This document shows, piece after piece, positions 5,575 to 10,418 of a DNA stretch of 10,418 bases. Every line of letters begins with the position of its first letter. Position 1 is the first letter of the stretch. A program made the position numbers and the translations under genes. The stretch is from Proteiniphilum sp. (GTDB lineage Bacteria; Bacteroidota; Bacteroidia; Bacteroidales; Dysgonomonadaceae). The stretch spans positions 1-10,418 of the forward strand of contig JAIRSV010000036.1 of the NCBI GenBank assembly GCA_031255275.1, given 5' to 3'. The notes beneath the pieces were generated by a model. That model was not told where the DNA came from, made no database searches, and worked only from the letters and a program-made list of their open reading frames with translations.

Positions 5575-8500
5575 ATGATCGGATACAAACTTATCAACAA
5601 CATTTCGGGTTGGATCACATTCGCTGTCGCCGCAGCCGTATACCTGCTCACCATCGAGCCTACGGCAAGTTTCTGGGACTGCGGAGAGTTTATCACCCAG
5701 GCTTACAAGCTGGAAGTAGGACATCCGCCGGGCGCCCCCATCTTCATGCTGCTGGGCAATCTTTTCTCGCAGCTTGCGCAGGATCCGTCGCAGGTAGCCA
5801 AAATGGTCAACAGCATGTCAGCGCTCATGAGCGCATTCACCATCCTGTTCCTCTTCTGGACCATCACCCACCTCACCCGCAAGCTCATCGCGACAGGGGA
5901 GGACAAAAAGCTCAACACAGCCCAGACTGTCACCGTAATCGGCAGCGGCCTCGCAGGAGCGCTCGTCTACACTTTCTCCGACACATTCTGGTTCTCAGCC
6001 GCAGAAGGCGAAGTCTACGCCTTCTCGTCCATGCTCACGGCGCTGGTCTTCTGGCTCATCCTCAAATGGGAAGACAATGCCGACAAACCCCGCTCCGACA
6101 AGTGGATCGTACTGATCGCCTACGTCATGGGCCTGTCCATCGGCGTACACCTGCTCAACCTGCTGTGTATCCCGGCCATCGTGCTGATCCATTATTTCAA
6201 GAAAACCGAAACGCCCGACTGGAAAGGCGTACTCAAAGCACTCCTGCTCTCCTTCGGACTTATCGTCATCCTGATGTGGGGGATAATCCCCGGACTTACC
6301 AAAGCCGGCGGACAGTTCGAACTGTTTTTCGTCAACACGCTGGGACTTCCCTACCATACGGGACTGTTTGTCTACCTCATCCTTCTGGCTGGCGTGATCG
6401 GATGGGCTCTCTTCGAAACATCATCCCCGAAGGGTAAGGAACGCCGCGCCAGAATCGCTTTCCTGACCTGTCTGGGCATGACGGGAATCCTCTTCATCGG
6501 CAGCAACGGATGGCTCTGGGCAGTGCTTATCGTCGCAGGCGCCAGCTTCACGCTCGGTTACAAAAAGCTGGAACTCCGGTTCATCAATCTGGCCGTCACG
6601 TGTCTGATGGTAATCCTGACCGGCTTCTCTGCCTATGCCCTGATCCCGATCCGGTCGAATGCCAACCCTCCGCTTGACCTGAACAAGCCGGGAGACGTCT
6701 TCTCGCTGGGGAGCTTCCTGAACCGCGAACAGTACGGACAGGTACCCCTCATATACGGCACAACCTATGCTTCGCAGCTGGCGCGGAATGCCGACGGCTC
6801 CATCGCGACGAAAGGCTCGAAATCGTTCTACAAGCAGGCGGTGAAAACATCTCCCGACGAGAAAGACCGGTATGAAAAGGTGACAGTCCCCGTCTATCAG
6901 TATACCAATACTATGCTGTTCCCCAGGATGCACTCCACGTCCAACAATCCATCGTACCGAAACCACAGCATTGGATTCGAACAGTGGGGGGGCGTGACGG
7001 ACCTCAACAAAAAGCCTTCCTTCCGGCAAAATATGAAATACCTGTTCAGTTACCAGATCAATCACATGTACTGGCGCTACTTCATGTGGAACTTCTCCGG
7101 CAGGCAGAACGACGTCCAGGGACACGGCGAAATGACGGCCGGCAACTGGATTACGGGAATCCCTTTCGTCGACGAACATCTGCTGGGCCTGGGGCCGCAG
7201 GACGAGATCGCGCCCGACATCGTAAACAGCAAGGCTCATAACAGGTACTACATGCTTCCGCTGCTGCTCGGCATCATCGGAATCCTCTACCAGCTGCAGC
7301 TGAAAAAGAGAGGTAAACAGAGTTTTGCCGTAGTCTTCATGCTATTCTTCATGACCGGACTGGCCATTATCCTTTATCTTAACCAGATGCCGTTTGAGCC
7401 GAGAGAGCGTGACTATGCCTACGCAGGTTCCTTCTATGCCTTCGCCATCTGGGTGGGGATGGGTGTTGCGGGCATCAGCTACTTCCTGCGGAAGTACATA
7501 AAGAACAGTGTCGCAACAGCTTCTCTCGCCACGGGCGCCGCCCTCTGCGTCACCATACAGATGGCGTCGCAAAACTGGGACGACCACGACCGTTCGGGGA
7601 GGACGCTGGCAAGAGATACGGGCATGAATTACCTGAATTGTGTGGGCGAAAATGCCATCCTTTTCACCAACGGCGATAATGATACTTATCCGCTCTGGTA
7701 TGTGCAGGAAACCGAAGGTTTCCGTACCGACGTGAGGATTACCAACCTCAGCTTCCTCCAGACGGACTGGTATATAGATCAGCTGCTGCGCCGGGCATAC
7801 GAATCGGAACCGCTGCCCGTCAGCTGGTCGCGTTATCAGTACAGCCACGTGGCGGACAACCTGGTGTATGTGATCACCAGGCAGGAGATCGAAAACGTTC
7901 TCCGCCAAAACAATATTTCCCCCGTATCATTCAACAGCTATTATGACACTGGGGTATTCGGTGATACCATTTCTCTGTCGCAGACCCTTGCGAATCTGAA
8001 AACCGGACAGTATACACCCAGACATCCCTTCTCTCTGGGCAACTCGCAGGTCATACCGGGCAATGTGCTTTCTCTCGATATAGATACCGCCCGCGTGGAC
8101 TGGAAGGGGCTGGCGGCCGCACCGGCGGAAAAGATGTATATCAGCCTGGAAGACAAGCAGGCTGTTCACCGGCAGGAGCTTATGATCATGGAGATGCTCA
8201 ACAGTATCAACAGCGGCAACTGGCAGCGTCCCATCTACTTTGCCACCACCATCACGCCGTCGCTCTATATGAATCTGCAAAACCGTTACTTTTCGCTCAA
8301 CGGCCTCGCCTATCAGGTGGTGCCGGGCGCCCCGCTCCACAACGGGGTGAATATAGATGCTGCTTATGATAATATGGTGAACAAGTTCAGGTGGGGCGGA
8401 CTGGAAAATAATCCGGATATTTATCTGGATGAAACTTGCAGGAGGATGTGTTCTACCTTCCGGCAGTTCTTCACCCAGCTTGTCGACGCGCTGATCGGCG

Positions 8501-9042
8501 CGGGTGAGAATGAAAAGGCGCTGGCTGCACTGGACAGGGTGACTGCGATGATCCCCTCTTCAGCCGTGGCCTACGGTACGGACGGTCTGATATTTGCGAG
8601 AGCGTATTTCCGTCTGGGCGAAAGGGAAAAGGCCGAGGCACTTATCGCTGACGTGAGCGGCAGGGTGAACAGGAACCTTGACTGGTATATGCGGCTGAGT
8701 CCCGTACAGGTATCAAATCTGCTCTCGGAGGTGATACACAATAACCTCAATCATCTGATGTTTGTCTCCGGCATTTATCAGCAGTATGACGGGAAGAAGT
8801 ATGCGGTGACGGTGGATGACCTGCTGCAGCGGGCACAGGCCTTCTATCAGATGGGGGTTTCCTATGCCGGCGATACGCTTCTGAAGGAGGTCACCGACGG
8901 GGCGATACGCGGATATTATTCCACTCCCGGAGACGATACCCTGCGCAGGGCGGTGGAGGAGGAGACGATGCAGAAAACGCTTGGTATGATGCGTCAGTTC
9001 AGTCCCCGGATGCTGGAGCAATATCAGTCGGCGGCGCAGTAA
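5575..9042 (+). CDS. DUF2723 (TMEM260-like) membrane protein, probable GT-C glycosyltransferase, with C-terminal TPR-like part
   Basis: A polytopic inner-membrane protein of 1,155 residues. I chose the ATG at 5575 over the earlier in-frame one at 5404 because the family begins with a short INNISGW-like segment directly before the first helix, and because the -7 element at 5488-5495 lies inside the longer version. WDCGEF at 34-39, just after helix 1, and HPPGAP at 50-55 are DUF2723 hallmarks; an acidic motif there is typical of GT-C enzymes that use lipid-linked sugars. About 13 hydrophobic segments follow to roughly residue 665. The C-terminal half is soluble: NGDNDTYPLWY near 697 is conserved in the Bacteroidetes family, and alpha-helical repeats at about 970-1030 look TPR-like. 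The human relative TMEM260 is a protein O-mannosyltransferase; protein glycosylation here is inferred by family. The gene ends at its own terminator, so it is probably a single-gene transcript. Confidence 0.85.
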   Translation: MIGYKLINNISGWITFAVAAAVYLLTIEPTASFWDCGEFITQAYKLEVGHPPGAPIFMLLGNLFSQLAQDPSQVAKMVNSMSALMSAFTILFLFWTITHLTRKLIATGEDKKLNTAQTVTVIGSGLAGALVYTFSDTFWFSAAEGEVYAFSSMLTALVFWLILKWEDNADKPRSDKWIVLIAYVMGLSIGVHLLNLLCIPAIVLIHYFKKTETPDWKGVLKALLLSFGLIVILMWGIIPGLTKAGGQFELFFVNTLGLPYHTGLFVYLILLAGVIGWALFETSSPKGKERRARIAFLTCLGMTGILFIGSNGWLWAVLIVAGASFTLGYKKLELRFINLAVTCLMVILTGFSAYALIPIRSNANPPLDLNKPGDVFSLGSFLNREQYGQVPLIYGTTYASQLARNADGSIATKGSKSFYKQAVKTSPDEKDRYEKVTVPVYQYTNTMLFPRMHSTSNNPSYRNHSIGFEQWGGVTDLNKKPSFRQNMKYLFSYQINHMYWRYFMWNFSGRQNDVQGHGEMTAGNWITGIPFVDEHLLGLGPQDEIAPDIVNSKAHNRYYMLPLLLGIIGILYQLQLKKRGKQSFAVVFMLFFMTGLAIILYLNQMPFEPRERDYAYAGSFYAFAIWVGMGVAGISYFLRKYIKNSVATASLATGAALCVTIQMASQNWDDHDRSGRTLARDTGMNYLNCVGENAILFTNGDNDTYPLWYVQETEGFRTDVRITNLSFLQTDWYIDQLLRRAYESEPLPVSWSRYQYSHVADNLVYVITRQEIENVLRQNNISPVSFNSYYDTGVFGDTISLSQTLANLKTGQYTPRHPFSLGNSQVIPGNVLSLDIDTARVDWKGLAAAPAEKMYISLEDKQAVHRQELMIMEMLNSINSGNWQRPIYFATTITPSLYMNLQNRYFSLNGLAYQVVPGAPLHNGVNIDAAYDNMVNKFRWGGLENNPDIYLDETCRRMCSTFRQFFTQLVDALIGAGENEKALAALDRVTAMIPSSAVAYGTDGLIFARAYFRLGEREKAEALIADVSGRVNRNLDWYMRLSPVQVSNLLSEVIHNNLNHLMFVSGIYQQYDGKKYAVTVDDLLQRAQAFYQMGVSYAGDTLLKEVTDGAIRGYYSTPGDDTLRRAVEEETMQKTLGMMRQFSPRMLEQYQSAAQ

Positions 9043-9058
9043 GTCAGGTAATCCAAAC

Positions 9059-9096
9059 ATACGGTTGCGAGTCGGTCTCGCAGCCGTATTCTTTTT
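9059..9096 (+). terminator. Intrinsic terminator after the DUF2723 gene
   Basis: ATACGG (9059-9064) pairs with CCGTAT (9084-9089), and GCGAG (9067-9071) with CTCGC (9077-9081), across a small TT/AG internal loop and a five-base loop. The stem runs into a T-rich tract at 9089-9096 broken by one C. It starts 17 bases past the stop codon and separates this gene from the deacetylase gene. Confidence 0.9.
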
Positions 9097-9116
9097 AACA
9101 TAAACACTCTTCATTC

Positions 9117-9770
9117 ATGCTAATAGAGCAACCACCGTATCTGTACAGGATTCTTTTTCCGGAAGCCTGCTGGAGGATCAGCGTCCCCGGCTTGAAAACA
9201 GTTTATCTTACTTTTGACGACGGGCCTATACCCGAAGTGACGCCCTGGGTACTGAGTACGCTGGATCAGTATGAGGTAAAGGCCACCTTCTTCTGCGTGG
9301 GGGACAACGTGCGCAAATATCCCTACCTGTATCGCCGGATCCTCGACGGGGGACACATGACGGGGAATCATACCTTTAACCATGTGCAGGGGTGGAAGTG
9401 CAGCGCGTCTTTTCTGCTGAAGAATACGGCGAAGGCGCATGAGCTGATTGATTCTACCCTCTTCCGTCCACCCCACGGGCACATGCACGCGCCTCAGAAC
9501 GTTGCACTGCAGAAGGCAGGGTATAACGTGATTATGTGGGATGTGGTGACGATGGATTACAGTCGCTTCACCTCTCCCGAACGGACGCTGGAGAATGTGA
9601 AGAGGTATGCGCGTGACGGTTCCATCATCGTATTTCACGATTCGCTGAAGGCTGAAAGGAATATGAAGTATGCTCTTCCGCTCGCTATTGAGTGGCTGAA
9701 GGAGGGGGGATATGTCTTCAGACTGATTCCCGATAACGGTCGGTGCCTGCCTGCTTCCAATAATTTCTAA
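9117..9770 (+). CDS. NodB-type polysaccharide deacetylase
   Basis: A 217-residue carbohydrate esterase family 4 protein, close to a bare NodB domain, that removes N- or O-acetyl groups from a polysaccharide. Motifs in order: TFDDGP at 32-37 (catalytic D34, metal ligand D35), the metal-binding HTFNH at 85-89, RPPHG at 117-121, WDVVTMDY at 141-148 and IIVFHDS at 170-176 (catalytic H174). The set is complete, so it should be active. No signal peptide or membrane segment is visible, so export is not supported and the substrate could be a cytoplasmic or precursor sugar; peptidoglycan or a surface glycan are alternatives. The ATG at 9117 lies 20 bases after the upstream terminator, so it is either expressed by read-through or from a promoter I cannot place. 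The gene ends in a heptamer array. Confidence 0.9.
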   Translation: MLIEQPPYLYRILFPEACWRISVPGLKTVYLTFDDGPIPEVTPWVLSTLDQYEVKATFFCVGDNVRKYPYLYRRILDGGHMTGNHTFNHVQGWKCSASFLLKNTAKAHELIDSTLFRPPHGHMHAPQNVALQKAGYNVIMWDVVTMDYSRFTSPERTLENVKRYARDGSIIVFHDSLKAERNMKYALPLAIEWLKEGGYVFRLIPDNGRCLPASNNF

Positions 9771-9785
9771 TTTCTGACTTCTGAT
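9765..9785 (+). repeat. Heptamer array over the deacetylase stop codon
   Basis: Three tandem 7-mers, TTCTAAT, TTCTGAC, TTCTGAT. The TAA stop (9768-9770) lies in the first unit, so the last codon and the stop may have been set by the repeat. It has the same period as the arrays at 3307-3334 and 9898-9918 but a different unit. Confidence 0.6.
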
Positions 9786-9847
9786 TTTATCAGTGGCGAA
9801 GCCTCTGACGCGGCGCTTCACGCCGTGACACACCCCCGGACGCGGAT

Positions 9848-9859
9848 TGTCCGAACTGT
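9848..9859 (+). repeat. Second copy of the 12-mer TGTCCGAACTGT
   Basis: Exact match to 3422-3433 in the same orientation. Here it is followed by an irregular TGTGATT-like repetition (9857-9886) and not by the hairpin seen at the first copy. Confidence 0.55.
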
Positions 9860-9897
9860 GATTCCTGTGATTTAAATAATTTGTGTGAAGAAGAACA

Positions 9898-9918
9898 GTT
9901 GACAGTTGACAGTTGAAA
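9898..9918 (+). repeat. Heptamer array GTTGACA-GTTGACA-GTTGAAA
   Basis: Two identical 7-mers and one variant. The unit family GTKGAMA is the same as in the array after upp at 3307-3334. No gene end is adjacent; the nearest stop codon is about 130 bases to the left. Confidence 0.65.
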
Positions 9919-9944
9919 ATGGTTTGGGAAGTGGAGATAACCAG

Positions 9945-9987
9945 CTCGGGGAACGCCCGAGTGGCAAGGGGCGGGAGCACCCGCCCC
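9945..9987. repeat. Twin GC-rich hairpins
   Basis: CTCGGG/CCCGAG (9945-9950 with 9956-9961) and GGGGCGGG/CCCGCCCC (9968-9975 with 9980-9987) are perfect stems with five- and four-base loops, six bases apart. Neither is followed by a T-run on either strand, so they are unlikely to be intrinsic terminators. Confidence 0.6.
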
Positions 9988-10148
9988 AACGAACGAAAAA
10001 TTCAATGTGTTGATGTGATAATGGGGAGAAATCCTTTCCCGGAGCGCTATCGCGCAAGCTCCCCTCTTGAGAGGGGGTTGGGGGTGTGTTATGGCGCAAA
10101 GCGCTGTTGTTTCCCCCGCAGATCGCTGACCTGCGGTTATGAAAATTG

Positions 10149-10178
10149 TGTCCCGGAGGGACAACATGTTGGTAGAAA
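10149..10178 (-). repeat. TTTCTACCAACA dispersed element, minus-strand copy
   Basis: Reverse complement of 3391-3420 with two mismatches in 30. It contains a TGTCCC/GGGACA-type hairpin. Its TTGGTAGAA arm (10169-10177) is mirrored by TTCTACCAA at 10294-10302, framing 10169-10302 with 9-bp inverted repeats. Confidence 0.65.
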
Positions 10179-10200
10179 ACGTGAATATCATCTCCTGGTG

Positions 10201-10222
10201 TTTCGTGCCGTCAGGTACGAAA
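10201..10222. repeat. 9-bp hairpin in the mosaic
   Basis: TTTCGTGCC pairs with GGTACGAAA over nine positions (one G-U as plus-strand RNA) around the loop GTCA. It is one of the strongest hairpins in the block and has no T-run after it. Confidence 0.6.
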
Positions 10223-10301
10223 TGTATTTCCCGCGGCAGCGTGACCCACATTCCGTCCTTGACGGGACGGGTTTTCGCAGGCGGTATCCGTGCTTCTACC
10301 A

Positions 10302-10418
10302 ATCGAGTAGACTGCCCTGCCGTTATTATCGGCAGGGAGAGCCTCTCACACCACTGTACGTACGGGTCACGTATACAGCGGTTCGTTAAGATGTGGGGCG
10401 ATAGATTCATAAATGGAG
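10302..10418 (-). mobile_element. 3' end of a group II intron (domains V and VI), cut by the window
   Basis: On the minus strand, about 10384-10349 folds like domain V: CCGCTGTA pairs with TACAGTGG, a two-base CG bulge precedes the 3' arm, and a short TACG/CGTA stem carries the loop. CGC sits in the catalytic-triad position. Immediately after it, 10346-10302 folds like domain VI: GAG plus AGGCT pair with AGTCT and CTC, leaving a single bulged A (10308) seven bases from the end, where group II introns have their branch point, and an inner CCTGCCG/CGGCAGG stem. The intron would end ...CTCGAT at 10302, with one base of ambiguity. The reverse transcriptase/maturase gene, if present, lies beyond the right edge. 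Direction: the intron enters from the right and its 3' exon is the repeat mosaic. Confidence 0.78.

Larger units (their letters stand above)
9771..10301. repeat. Gene-free mosaic of hairpins and short repeats
   Basis: About 530 bases with no supportable gene; open frames on either strand have no recognisable domain and pass through hairpins. In order: CGGCG/CGCCG (9811-9825), the shared 12-mer (9848-9859), a heptamer array (9898-9918), twin GC-rich hairpins (9945-9961 and 9968-9987), CCCCTC-TTGA-GAGGGG (10061-10076), CCGCAG/CTGCGG (10116-10136), a copy of the TTTCTACCAACA element on the minus strand (10149-10178), a 9-bp hairpin (10201-10222) and CCGTCC/GGACGG (10253-10270). From memory, similar hairpin mosaics are common in Bacteroidetes spacers; their origin and function are not established here. 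Confidence 0.65.

Noticed and set aside
6986..6992. Run of seven Gs inside the DUF2723 gene, considered as a phase-variation tract
   Set aside because: The frame continues unbroken, the run encodes ordinary WGG residues, and a G7 tract in GC-rich coding DNA is weak evidence for switching.
9790..10410. 206-codon minus-strand frame across the right-hand mosaic
   Set aside because: It begins inside the group II intron, crosses domains V and VI and then reads through hairpins and repeats. Similar peptides are familiar from wrongly called hypothetical proteins over Bacteroidetes repeats.
1..10418. CRISPR array, prophage, toxin-antitoxin or defence genes
   Set aside because: I looked for regular 25-40-base repeats with spacers, integrase or phage genes and paired small genes and found none; the coding content is housekeeping and envelope functions.

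Overview
The window reads as a chromosomal segment of a Bacteroidetes bacterium, most likely order Bacteroidales. The support is the Bacteroidetes-type promoter motif TAnnTTTG upstream of several genes, the near absence of strong Shine-Dalgarno sites, a Bacteroidetes-style DUF2723 membrane protein of about 1,155 residues, ATP-dependent PEP carboxykinase, and spacers full of short hairpins and heptamer repeats of a kind I associate with this phylum. Coding DNA is moderately GC-rich and the spacers are visibly more AT-rich. Genus cannot be resolved by eye.

Layout. Positions 1-583 hold no convincing gene, only inverted and direct repeats. pckA (705-2297, minus) ends before an intrinsic terminator at 584-633. 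A divergent promoter region (2298-2643) separates it from upp (2644-3303, plus); it carries one candidate promoter per direction, an 18-bp perfect palindrome at the predicted pckA start point, and an inverted repeat bracketing the upp leader. A convergent spacer (3304-3524) contains a heptamer array, a dispersed repeat and the terminator of the next minus-strand unit. That unit is ndk (4633-5094) followed by a secreted M23/LysM peptidase (3525-4580), probably one transcript. A second divergent spacer (5095-5574) leads to the DUF2723 GT-C-like membrane protein (5575-9042, plus), which ends at a clear terminator, and then a NodB-type polysaccharide deacetylase (9117-9770, plus). From 9771 to about 10301 there is no gene, only a mosaic of hairpins and repeats. 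The right edge (10302-10418) is the 3' end (domains V and VI) of a group II intron on the minus strand, cut by the window.

Together the genes are core metabolism (gluconeogenic PEP synthesis, uracil salvage, NTP balancing) and envelope work (peptidoglycan hydrolysis, a probable polyprenyl-sugar-dependent glycosyltransferase, carbohydrate deacetylation). I see no defence system, prophage, CRISPR array or tRNA. The most interesting material is non-coding: the repeat families shared between the 3304-3456 and 9771-10302 spacers, heptamer arrays at stop codons, the intron end abutting one of those repeats, and the palindrome at the pckA start.
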